Source of the DNA: Salinirussus sp.
GTDB taxonomy: Archaea > Halobacteriota > Halobacteria > Halobacteriales > Haloarculaceae
Reading direction: 5' to 3'
Assembly (NCBI GenBank): GCA_028275005.1
Contig: JAQCNN010000030.1
Span: 1-5,945 of the forward strand
DNA length: 5,945 nt
The notes beneath the pieces were generated by a model that ran no database searches, had not been told where the DNA came from, and saw only the letters and a program-made list of their open reading frames with translations. A program made the translations under genes and the position numbers. This document shows, piece by piece, positions 1 to 5,720 of this stretch; within the stretch, counting starts at the first letter, position 1; every line of letters starts with the position of its first letter.

Positions 1-354
1 GACGGGGCGGTTGTCGACAGCGTCATCGGCGTCTCGGCGTACCAGGAGGCCGGAACCTACGAGAACCTCTCGGTCACCCTCTACGATGTGCCCGGCGCGA
101 CGTTCAACGCGACCGAACTCACCGCAAACGAAACCCTCGTCGCGATGCCACACGAGGAAACCGGCACCAACACCACCTACGACTTCGTCCGCACGAACGG
201 GACGCAGGATGGCCCCTTCGTAGCTGATGGTGAGGCCGTGGTCGACGCCGGGCTGGTAACTCTCACAACCGCGACACAGACCGACAACGGAACAGCGAGC
301 ACCGCCGCAGGTGAGAACACGACGGCCGGTGACGGAGCAGCCGGTAACGGGTAA
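1..354 (+). CDS. C-terminal part of a secreted DUF7282-like surface protein (5' end outside window)
   Basis: The frame is open from base 1 to the TAA at 352-354, giving 117 residues of the C-terminus. The first ~80 residues carry the pattern I associate with haloarchaeal DUF7282 domains: VIGVSAYQEAGTYENLSVTL near the start, then ETLVAMPHEE, TYDFV and a DGPFVADGEAVVDA block. These domains occur, often in tandem, in secreted or cell-surface proteins of unknown function. Seven N-x-S/T sequons are visible (NLS, NAT, NET, NTT, NGT, NGT, NTT), which fits an exported, glycosylated protein. The last ~35 residues are a Thr/Asn/Gly/Ala linker-like tail. It ends abruptly, without the PGF-CTERM motif or transmembrane helix that often anchors such proteins, so it may be released or held by other means. 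The family call rests on remembered motif similarity. Whether more domains lie upstream cannot be seen here. Confidence 0.8.
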   Translation, partial: DGAVVDSVIGVSAYQEAGTYENLSVTLYDVPGATFNATELTANETLVAMPHEETGTNTTYDFVRTNGTQDGPFVADGEAVVDAGLVTLTTATQTDNGTASTAAGENTTAGDGAAGNG

Positions 355-566
355 GGCGCCGACACCACCGGGACCCCTGCACCGCCCTCAGCCGACGGCC
401 GCTCTCATTACTTCGCTCGTCTCTGACTGTGCCGGCGTAGCCCTCCCTACCGGCCTCTCGGCATCTACTCTCGCTCTGTCCCGGCCCGCTGCCCGGGCTG
501 TCGCCGCTTGCGTGTCTACGCTGTGTCAGGACGGCGCACAGCTCCCCCGCCAAGGGGAGGGGCCGG
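355..566. other. Convergent intergenic region, no gene seen
   Basis: This 212-base gap separates the convergent DUF7282-like gene and coxC. The + strand is pyrimidine-rich at about 400-485 (runs of CT and CTC), which could support termination of the left-hand transcript, though no clean T-run exists. A short inverted repeat (CTCCCC at 542-547, GGGGAG at 554-559, 6-base loop) lies 7 bases beyond the coxC stop and could act at the end of that transcript; it lacks a following T tract, so support is weak. Reading past the TAA in the DUF7282 frame stays open only to a TGA at 424-426. Confidence 0.5.
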
Positions 567-1433
567 TCAGGCGACCGACGCGCCGACGTAGAGGACGACG
601 ACGAGGAACACCCAGACGACGTCGACGAAGTGCCAGTACATCGAGACGGTGGAGACGGAGGTGTGCTGTTCGGCGGAGTAGTGTCCCATCCGGCCCCGGA
701 AGAAGACAATGGCGAGCAACACGCCGCCGAGCGTGACGTGTAAGCCGTGCAGGCCGGTCAGCCCGTAAAACGCCGAGCCAAAGGCCCCGGTGAAGAGGTC
801 AAAGCCCTCGTGAATGATGAACTCGTAGTACTCGAGCACCTGGCCGCCGATGAAGATGAGTCCGAGCAGAAGCGTCACGCCGGCCAGCCGGACGAAGCGT
901 TGCTGGTTGCCCTTCCGGAGCGCGACGTGTGCGAAGTGGAGTGTGAAGCTGCTGACGATCAGAATAACGGTGTTGGTCAGGACCAGACTCGAGAGGAGGT
1001 TCGGGAGCTCCGGCGCCCAGGACCCCGACCTGATGAAGAAGTAGTAGACAAAGCCGGCGCCGAACGTGGCAATCTCGGAGCCAAGAAAGAGGAGCATCCC
1101 GAGCCTGAGACTCTCCCCGCTGCGTCCCTGGGTGCCGTGTTTGAGGAACCCGGCAACAAAGCCGTGGTAGAGCCAGCCGTACAGGCCAAGCAGGAACAGC
1201 CCGGTCGAGGCGACGAGCGTGCCCGGCCCGGCCAGCGGGCCGATGACGTCGTAGCTGTGCCCCATGACGAACAGTGCGGCCCCGAGGTAGATCCCGCCGA
1301 CCCCGAGTGCGGCGACGAAGGGCCACCAAGAGGCCTCGCCGAAGCCGCGTGGCCAGTCCTCGACGGCCGGCAGGTGGTGGCCACCGCTGTCCTCGGCCGG
1401 CAGGTGGTCGTCCGAGTCGTCTGCGACGGTCAT
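567..1433 (-). CDS. coxC: Cytochrome c oxidase subunit III (heme-copper oxidase, aa3 type)
   Basis: This 288-residue protein is subunit III of a heme-copper terminal oxidase, an integral membrane subunit that stabilises the catalytic subunit I and supports proton uptake. Signature segments are LFLGSE (115-120, with the family's conserved Glu), GGQVLEYYEF (196-205), FYGLTGLHGLHVTLGG (222-237) and YWHFVDVVWVFLV (266-278). About seven hydrophobic helices are present, the family's usual number. The first ~30 residues form a hydrophilic acidic extension with clustered histidines, typical of a halophile. The start at 1433 is chosen because the sequence becomes family-like soon after it and a TATA-like element sits ~29 bases upstream, giving a leaderless mRNA. 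The same frame stays open far upstream, but that stretch is the antisense of the next gene. Subunits I and II are not in this window. It is divergent from the 452-residue membrane protein gene. Confidence 0.95.
   Translation of the reverse strand: MTVADDSDDHLPAEDSGGHHLPAVEDWPRGFGEASWWPFVAALGVGGIYLGAALFVMGHSYDVIGPLAGPGTLVASTGLFLLGLYGWLYHGFVAGFLKHGTQGRSGESLRLGMLLFLGSEIATFGAGFVYYFFIRSGSWAPELPNLLSSLVLTNTVILIVSSFTLHFAHVALRKGNQQRFVRLAGVTLLLGLIFIGGQVLEYYEFIIHEGFDLFTGAFGSAFYGLTGLHGLHVTLGGVLLAIVFFRGRMGHYSAEQHTSVSTVSMYWHFVDVVWVFLVVVLYVGASVA
1364..1408. repeat. 15-bp direct repeat in the 5' end of coxC
   Basis: The 15-base word CGGCCGGCAGGTGGT occurs at 1364-1378 and again at 1394-1408, exactly 30 bases apart. 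Because 30 is a multiple of three the copies are in frame and give the two HLPA motifs (residues 10-13 and 20-23) in the hydrophilic N-terminal extension of CoxC. It looks like a small in-frame duplication in a region outside the conserved fold. Confidence 0.7.
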
Positions 1434-1456
1434 GTCCCGACGTTGCGAGTGGACTG

Positions 1457-1467
1457 GCAAAAACCCT
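1457..1467 (-). promoter_or_regulatory. Putative TATA box of coxC
   Basis: Read on the minus strand, a GGGTTTTTGCC element is centred ~29 bases upstream of the coxC ATG. It is the only AT-rich stretch in the 120-base divergent gap. The spacing fits a leaderless transcript beginning at or next to the ATG. No Shine-Dalgarno motif is visible before the start. Confidence 0.5.
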
Positions 1468-1553
1468 CGCAAACCGCTCCCAGCAGCGCCGGCCCCCACT
1501 CCGTCCTGGACCGGTCCCGACAGGTACTCCTCTCCGCCGACCCAGAGAGAGGT

Positions 1554-2912
1554 ATGTCCCGGCTTCGGACCCGCCTGGCCGGCGGCGTCGCCGGCCTGCT
1601 CGCGCTCCTGGCCGTTGCTGACCCCGCCCTCGCCCACGGGGGGGCGGTCGCGTCGAGTCGCCGGACTGTGACTGTCCCCACCTGGCTGGTGTTGATGACC
1701 GGGGGTGCGGCTGTCGGTGCCTCCTTCCTGCTCGCGACCTTCGTCACCGACCGGGCGATGGTCCGGGCGGTCGACGGCTGGCGCCGCCTGGCACCCGGCC
1801 CCGGCCGCCTCGCCCGCGGGGCCGCAAAGGCCGTTGGCGTTCTCGGCCTCGTCGCCGTCCTGGCCGTCGCGGCCGTCGGGCCAACCGAGAACAACGCCGC
1901 CGTCCTGTTTGTCTGGGTGGGCTGGTGGGCCGGCTACACGATGACGACCTACCTGGTCGGCAACTCCTGGCCGGGGGTAAACCCCTGGCGCACCCTCGCC
2001 GGTCTGCTTCCGACCCTGGACGAGTCCTACCCCGACCGGCTGGGCTCCTGGCCGGCGGTCCTCGCCTTGCTCGCGCTCATCTGGGTCGAGACCGTCAGCC
2101 CGATCACCGACGACCCGCGACCGCTGGCGGCGGTTGTCGTCGCGTACACGCTCGCGACGCTTGCGGGTGCCACCGTCTACGGGGCCGACACCTGGTTTCG
2201 CCGCGCGGACCCGATGGCCCGCGTGTTTCGCTACTACGGGGCCGTTGCGCCCGTCCAGCGGACCGGTGACGGCCTCTCGTTGCGACTCCCCGGCGGTGCG
2301 CTCTCCGAGCTCAGGGTCGGCGACGACAGCGAGGTGGCGTTCGTGGTCGCGCTGCTGTGGGCGACGACCTTCGACGGCTTTGTCTCCACCGGTGTGTGGG
2401 CGGATATCGCCGGTACGGTCCGTGCCGCCGGCGTGCCACTCGCACCCGTCTACCTGGCCGTGCTCGCGGGCGGATTTGGCCTCTTTCTGGGCGGCTACCG
2501 GCTGTCCTCGCGGGTCGCCCGCCGAACCGGTGACACCTACCTCTCGACGGCCACCGTTGCCCGCCGGTTCGCCCCCTCGCTGCTGGCTATCGCGGCCGGC
2601 TACCACCTCGCACACTACCTGAGCTTCCTGCTCTCGCTTGCGCCCGCAATCGTGGTGTTGGCGGCGACGCCGCTGTCGACGCCACCCCAGGTGCCCGTGT
2701 TGCCCCTGCCTGTCTGGTTCGACCTGGTCGGGATGACGGCTATCCTCCTCGGTCACGTGCTGGCGATCTGGGTGGCCCACGCCACCGCCTACGACCTCTT
2801 TCCCGGCCGCCTCCAGGCGGTCCGCAGCCAGTACCCGTTCATCGCGGTGATGGTCTTCTACACGATGACGAGCCTGTGGCTGCTCGCCCAGCCGGAGGTG
2901 ACGACGCCGTGA
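1554..2912 (+). CDS. Polytopic membrane protein with Sec signal peptide; related to the family labelled 'fenitrothion hydrolase'
   Basis: This 452-residue protein begins with a clear Sec signal peptide (basic residues 3-7, hydrophobic core 8-22, ALA at 25-27). Cleavage would expose H28-G-G as the mature N-terminus. About nine or ten membrane helices follow, roughly at 43-64, 92-109, 115-135, 167-183, 191-210, 261-276, 299-314, 339-368, 388-409 and 426-446. The order of motifs (AHGG then a PTWL helix, NPWR at 143-146, YPDRLGSWPA, TTFDG at 271-275, YHLAHY at 350-355) matches what I remember of actinobacterial membrane proteins annotated as fenitrothion hydrolase. That label comes from one enzyme report and should not be taken as the function here. 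Conserved-looking intramembrane histidines (351, 354, 401, 409) suggest a metal or heme site. The start at 1554 is fixed by the signal peptide. It is divergent from coxC and overlaps the next gene, so a link to oxidase assembly or copper handling is possible but inferred. Confidence 0.85.
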   Translation: MSRLRTRLAGGVAGLLALLAVADPALAHGGAVASSRRTVTVPTWLVLMTGGAAVGASFLLATFVTDRAMVRAVDGWRRLAPGPGRLARGAAKAVGVLGLVAVLAVAAVGPTENNAAVLFVWVGWWAGYTMTTYLVGNSWPGVNPWRTLAGLLPTLDESYPDRLGSWPAVLALLALIWVETVSPITDDPRPLAAVVVAYTLATLAGATVYGADTWFRRADPMARVFRYYGAVAPVQRTGDGLSLRLPGGALSELRVGDDSEVAFVVALLWATTFDGFVSTGVWADIAGTVRAAGVPLAPVYLAVLAGGFGLFLGGYRLSSRVARRTGDTYLSTATVARRFAPSLLAIAAGYHLAHYLSFLLSLAPAIVVLAATPLSTPPQVPVLPLPVWFDLVGMTAILLGHVLAIWVAHATAYDLFPGRLQAVRSQYPFIAVMVFYTMTSLWLLAQPEVTTP

Positions 2913-3271
2913 GCGAGCGCGACGCGGCCGCCGAGGACGTCCCCGGCCGGAGCGAGCAGGAGGCAACAGCGGCCACGGCAGGACCGACCCACGTCGGGAC
3001 GGGCCCCGGGCCGCTGGAGGGTGGCTTCGACCCGCCGGCCAGCGCCGACGTCTTCGAGTGTGGGTACTGTGGTCGACCGTTCGCCGAGGAGGACCTGCTT
3101 GCACTCCACCGGGGCCACGCACACTCCGACCAACTCTCCGAGCCGGAGCAGGCGGCCTTCGAGGCGGCCTACGAGACCGAGACGGGGGAGATGCGCCGCT
3201 TCCAGCTAAAGGCCGCCGGCCTGGTGGTCCTCCTCTATTTCCTCCTGTTGATGGTCTATGCCCTCGTCTGA
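2909..3271 (+). CDS. C2H2 zinc-finger, C-terminally tail-anchored small protein (DUF7410-like)
   Basis: This 120-residue protein has an acidic, probably disordered N-terminus (1-45), one zinc finger and a C-terminal membrane helix (about 102-120) that ends at the last residue. The finger has C51 and C54, with H67 and H70 or H72 as the second ligand pair (C-x2-C-x12-H-x4-H if H72 is used). The topology suggests a tail-anchored protein with the finger in the cytoplasm. I think it belongs to haloarchaeal DUF7410, a C2H2-type family of unknown role, from memory. The GTG start at 2909 overlaps the TGA of the preceding gene as GTGA, the usual sign of translational coupling. An in-frame GTG at 2876 would add 11 residues deep inside the upstream gene and is less likely. 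The coupling suggests the finger protein works with the polytopic membrane protein. Confidence 0.87.
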   Translation: MSERDAAAEDVPGRSEQEATAATAGPTHVGTGPGPLEGGFDPPASADVFECGYCGRPFAEEDLLALHRGHAHSDQLSEPEQAAFEAAYETETGEMRRFQLKAAGLVVLLYFLLLMVYALV

Positions 3272-3275
3272 GAGT

Positions 3276-3287
3276 CGAAAGGTTGAG
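3276..3287 (+). promoter_or_regulatory. Putative BRE/TATA promoter of rpoL
   Basis: CGAAA followed by GGTTGAG sits in the 41-base gap after the preceding gene, centred about 30 bases upstream of the rpoL ATG. Purine-rich CGAAA matches archaeal TFB-recognition elements, and the spacing places initiation at or just before the ATG. It implies rpoL can be transcribed independently of the membrane-protein pair. Confidence 0.5.
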
Positions 3288-3312
3288 GTGTGCAACTGGC
3301 GGTGTAACCGGT

Positions 3313-3597
3313 ATGGAACTTCGGGTCATCGAGAACGAGCCGACCGAACTCTCTATCGAGATCGCCGGCGAGGACCACACCTTTCTGAACGTCCTCAAGG
3401 GTGCGCTGCTGGAGATGGACACGGTCGCCGCCGCGACCTACGACATGAACCCCGAGCAGTCAGGCGGCCAGACCGACCCGATCCTCACGGTCAAGACCGA
3501 GGAGGACGTCGACGCGCTGGACGCGCTCGAGGCCGGTGCCCAGCGGGTCATCGACAAGTCCGCCGACCTCCGGAGCGCGTACGAGGCCGCGGCCTGA
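3313..3597 (+). CDS. rpoL: DNA-directed RNA polymerase subunit Rpo11 (RpoL)
   Basis: This 94-residue protein is the archaeal Rpo11/L subunit, which pairs with Rpo3 (D) in the assembly platform of RNA polymerase, the counterpart of eukaryotic Rpb11/AC19 and of one bacterial alpha N-terminal domain. The diagnostic segment is GEDHTFLNVLKGALLEMD (19-36), followed by the AATYDMNP block (40-47) and PILTVKTEE (56-64). The C-terminal helix (66-93) is the usual dimerisation helix. Length is normal for the family. The ATG at 3313 starts the family-typical MELRVIE and has a TATA-like element ~30 bases upstream and no Shine-Dalgarno motif. Its stop lies two bases from the stop of the convergent zinc-ribbon gene. 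Confidence 0.96.
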   Translation: MELRVIENEPTELSIEIAGEDHTFLNVLKGALLEMDTVAAATYDMNPEQSGGQTDPILTVKTEEDVDALDALEAGAQRVIDKSADLRSAYEAAA

Positions 3598-3599
3598 GG

Positions 3600-4415
3600 T
3601 CAACAGACGACCTGGAGCAGGTACACCCGTCCGTCGGGGGCCGCGTGCAGGTCGAACCCTGTCCGTGTCCCCTCGAGGGTGTTTGCCTCCCCGTTTCGCA
3701 CGGAGGACCCGACGAGTGCGTCACCGAGTGACGACGCCGAACTGAACCCACCCGGGCGGAGGGTCGCGGTGACGACACGCGGTGACGCCTCACAGGCGCC
3801 CTCCAGCACACCCTGGACCTGGTCACGCTCCTCGCGGGAGATACCCTCGTCCTTTACCCGTTTCTGGTTGAGAAAGGCCGCGACGCTGTCGAGGTCGCCG
3901 CTCCGGGAGAGTGTCGAGACGCTCGCGGCCCCTCTGGCGTCGTTCAGCCGGGTCAGATACGCCTGCTCGGCGTCCGCGAAGGAGACGTTCCCGGCGACTC
4001 CGGCGTCCCCCGGCACGTCCGAGACCCCGGGGACACCGCCGCCGAAGCCGGGGATGTCGACGATTCCGGTGGCCCCGAGCAGGAAGACGCCGACGAGGGC
4101 GAGCACCACGACGGCCCCGAGGACGTACCTGGGGGTGACGAGGTCGACGTAGCCCGGCACCGCGAGTTCGTCCTCGTCGACCTCCTGGCGCTGTCGTTCG
4201 AGTTTGCCGTTGCCACACCTGCTACAGGGGGGGTTGTGTTTGGTGTGCTCGCGGCCACAGGCCGTACAGACCCACACCTTCGCTTCCGAGCCCAGCGACT
4301 CCTCGGCGTTCGCGACCGGGACAACCGCCCGCTCGAAGCTCCCGTGCCCACAGTTGTCACACGGCGGGTCGTCGTCCTCGTGGGGTTTGCCACACCACTC
4401 ACACCGCCACTCCAT
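3600..4415 (-). CDS. Double zinc-ribbon membrane protein with degenerate CAP/SCP-like C-terminal domain
   Basis: This 271-residue protein has three parts. Residues 1-70 hold two similar zinc ribbons (C5, C8, C19, C22; and C50, C53, C64, C67), each ending PPC-x2-CG. Residues 97-118 are one membrane helix. After a Gly/Pro linker (119-145), residues 146-271 resemble a CAP/SCP (PR-1-like) domain: AEQAYLTRLNDARGAASVSTLS at its start recalls the 'N-x2-R-x3-G-L' entry helix, and the end, GRVYLLQVVC, recalls the closing 'G-x-VY-x-TQ-x-FC' strand of haloarchaeal CAP proteins. The segment between is short and has almost none of the histidines of the canonical CAP cleft, so binding chemistry is probably lost or changed. 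By topology the ribbons would be cytoplasmic and the CAP part outside. The CAP assignment is an inference from motif ends. The ATG at 4415 begins right before the first ribbon; the gene converges on rpoL with two bases between stops. Confidence 0.85.
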   Translation of the reverse strand: MEWRCEWCGKPHEDDDPPCDNCGHGSFERAVVPVANAEESLGSEAKVWVCTACGREHTKHNPPCSRCGNGKLERQRQEVDEDELAVPGYVDLVTPRYVLGAVVVLALVGVFLLGATGIVDIPGFGGGVPGVSDVPGDAGVAGNVSFADAEQAYLTRLNDARGAASVSTLSRSGDLDSVAAFLNQKRVKDEGISREERDQVQGVLEGACEASPRVVTATLRPGGFSSASSLGDALVGSSVRNGEANTLEGTRTGFDLHAAPDGRVYLLQVVC

Positions 4416-4440
4416 TGCATCCCGGTAGTCGGCTCCGGGC

Positions 4441-4449
4441 GAAAAGGCT
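4441..4449 (-). promoter_or_regulatory. Putative TATA box of the double zinc-ribbon gene
   Basis: On the minus strand this reads GCCTTTTC, centred ~29 bases before the ATG at 4415. It is the most AT-rich spot upstream of the gene, and the distance fits a leaderless transcript. Support is by spacing and composition only. Confidence 0.4.
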
Positions 4450-4456
4450 GCCGTTT

Positions 4457-4466
4457 GTCGGCCGAC
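4457..4466. repeat. 10-bp perfect palindrome in a divergent intergenic region
   Basis: GTCGGCCGAC reads the same on both strands and lies between the putative TATA elements of the two divergent genes. It could be an operator for a dimeric regulator. In GC-rich DNA palindromes of this length arise by chance several times in a window this size, so position is the only argument. Confidence 0.25.
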
Positions 4467-4498
4467 GCGGCCGGCTGACAGCCCTCGGTGACGAGACG

Positions 4499-4506
4499 GC
4501 TATGTG
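4499..4506 (+). promoter_or_regulatory. Putative TATA box of the coiled-coil zinc-ribbon gene
   Basis: GCTATGTG is centred ~25 bases upstream of the ATG at 4528, the normal spacing for a leaderless haloarchaeal transcript. If it is the TATA box, the upstream in-frame GTG at 4504 lies inside the promoter and cannot be the start, which favours the 79-residue form of the protein. Confidence 0.4.
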
Positions 4507-4527
4507 TCTCCAGCCCCAGCGTCCCCC

Positions 4528-4767
4528 ATGGGCGACGACACTCCGGCGGAGGACCGGATCGCCGAGTTGGAAGCAAAGGTACAGCGGCTCGAGGAGAACG
4601 TCGAGGAACAGCGGGAGGTGCTCAGCCTCCTCGCGGCCGGCCAACAGTCCGACAACCTCCCCAAACTGGGCTGTCCCTACTGTGACGAGGGGACACTCAT
4701 CGGCAGTAGCGGTATCTCCTGGGAGCAGGTCCAGTGTAGCTCGTGTGACTTCAAGCAGTATCTCTGA
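4528..4767 (+). CDS. Small coiled-coil plus zinc-ribbon protein, function unknown
   Basis: This 79-residue acidic protein has two recognisable parts. Residues ~8-35 form a likely coiled coil with heptad-spaced I11, L14, V18, L21, V25 and charged residues between. Residues 47-79 form a zinc ribbon with C49-x2-C52 and C70-x2-C73. There is no membrane segment or signal peptide, so it is probably cytoplasmic, perhaps a dimer through the coil, with the ribbon free to bind nucleic acid or protein. I do not recognise a named family. The ATG at 4528 is preferred over an in-frame GTG at 4504 because of the promoter-like element overlapping the latter. It is divergent from the double zinc-ribbon gene, and its stop is two bases from that of hisF. 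Confidence 0.88.
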   Translation: MGDDTPAEDRIAELEAKVQRLEENVEEQREVLSLLAAGQQSDNLPKLGCPYCDEGTLIGSSGISWEQVQCSSCDFKQYL

Positions 4768-4769
4768 GC

Positions 4770-5585
4770 CTACAGCCGCACCGGGATACCGCGCTCGTCG
4801 AGGTGCGCTTTCACCTCGTGGATCGAGTACTCGCCAAAGTGGAAGACCGAGGCCGCAAGCGCCGCGTCGGCGTCGGCCTCGGTGAACACCTCGTACGCGT
4901 CCTCCGGCCCGCCACACCCCGAGGAGGCGATGACGGGCGTCGAGACGGCGTCACAGACCGCCCGCATCAGCGGGATATCGTAGCCGTCCTTTGTCCCGTC
5001 GGCGTCGATCGAGTTGATGAACAGCTCCCCCGCGCCCCGCTGTTCGGCCTCGTGGGCCCACGCGACCGCGTCGACACCGGTCCCCTCGCGGCCACCCTTG
5101 ACCGTACACTCGAACCAGCAGGACTCCCCGTCGACCTCGGCGTAGTGTTCGCCCGCCTCGTCGAAGCGACGACGGGCGTCGACGGAGATGACGATACACT
5201 GGCTCCCGAACGCGGCTGCGCCCTCCTCGACCAGTTCGGGGCGTTCCAGCGCACCGGTGTTGACCGACACCTTGTCCGCACCCGCCCGGAGTGTCTCCTT
5301 GATATCCTCCCGGGTCCGGATACCGCCACCGACGGTCAGGGGGATAAACACCTCGTCGGCGACCCCCTCGACGACGTCGAGCATCGTCTCACGGCCCTCC
5401 GCGGAGGCGGTGATATCCAGAAAGACGAACTCGTCGGCGCCGGCCTCGTTGTAGCGTTTGGCCATCTCGACGGGGTCGCCGGTGTACCGCAACTCCTCGA
5501 AGTTCACCCCCGTGTAGACCGCGGCCTCGCCGTTTTCGTCGGTGTCCACGTCGATACACGGGATGATGCGTTTTGTCAGCGTCAT
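4770..5585 (-). CDS. hisF: Imidazole glycerol phosphate synthase subunit HisF
   Basis: This 271-residue protein is the cyclase subunit of IGP synthase. With HisH supplying ammonia from glutamine, it converts PRFAR to imidazole glycerol phosphate and AICAR, linking histidine synthesis to purine metabolism. It is a cytoplasmic (beta-alpha)8 barrel. Visible signatures are LTKRIIPCIDVD (3-14) with catalytic D12, TVGGGIR (84-90) for phosphate binding, ADKVSVNTGA (103-112), SVDARR (134-139) with catalytic D136, and ASSGCGG (220-226), the second phosphate loop, which reads SGG in most bacterial enzymes. Length exceeds the usual ~253 residues through acidic insertions, as near residues 14-20 and 139-157, a common halophilic trait. 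The ATG at 5585 gives the canonical N-terminus; a further upstream non-ATG start would add eight basic, unconserved residues. No other his genes are in the window, so it appears to be a stand-alone unit. Confidence 0.97.
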   Translation of the reverse strand: MTLTKRIIPCIDVDTDENGEAAVYTGVNFEELRYTGDPVEMAKRYNEAGADEFVFLDITASAEGRETMLDVVEGVADEVFIPLTVGGGIRTREDIKETLRAGADKVSVNTGALERPELVEEGAAAFGSQCIVISVDARRRFDEAGEHYAEVDGESCWFECTVKGGREGTGVDAVAWAHEAEQRGAGELFINSIDADGTKDGYDIPLMRAVCDAVSTPVIASSGCGGPEDAYEVFTEADADAALAASVFHFGEYSIHEVKAHLDERGIPVRL

Positions 5586-5660
5586 GGAAATCTGGCGCCG
5601 TGGCCTCAACGGGCGGGCAGGGCCGGCGACGGGCCGTACCTCTCCGCACGAACCCCCGAG

Positions 5661-5670
5661 ACATAAATGA
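5661..5670 (-). promoter_or_regulatory. Putative TATA box of hisF
   Basis: On the minus strand TCATTTATGT is the only AT-rich stretch in the 135 bases between the microprotein stop and hisF. Initiation ~25 bases downstream would fall near 5640, giving hisF a leader of about 50-55 bases, unlike the leaderless arrangement suggested for other genes here. No clear Shine-Dalgarno motif lies just before the hisF ATG. Confidence 0.5.
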
Positions 5671-5720
5671 GTCGCGTCGACCGCGAGAGACGGGGGGCTC
5701 GGTCTCCGTCCAGCGTCGCG

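Noticed and set aside
542..559. GC hairpin beyond coxC as a bacterial-type intrinsic terminator
   Set aside because: Stem of only six pairs and no T-run after it; archaeal termination does not need such a hairpin, so it is only mentioned in the intergenic entry.
311..736. Arg-rich open frame on the plus strand across the convergent gap
   Set aside because: It overlaps the DUF7282-like gene end and coxC in other frames and has non-haloarchaeal, strongly basic composition.
747..1553. Open frame on the plus strand running into the 452-residue membrane protein from far upstream
   Set aside because: It is antisense to coxC and gives a hydrophilic sequence unlike any fold; the signal peptide at 1554 marks the real start.
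567..3422. A 951-codon open frame on the minus strand continuing upstream of coxC
   Set aside because: Only the part from 1433 down is CoxC. The rest is antisense to a clear signal-peptide membrane protein and to rpoL; its translation is rich in Arg, Gly and Pro, unlike acidic halophile proteins. High GC removes stop codons.
4803..5666. A 287-codon open frame on the plus strand
   Set aside because: It lies antisense to hisF, whose catalytic motifs are intact on the minus strand.
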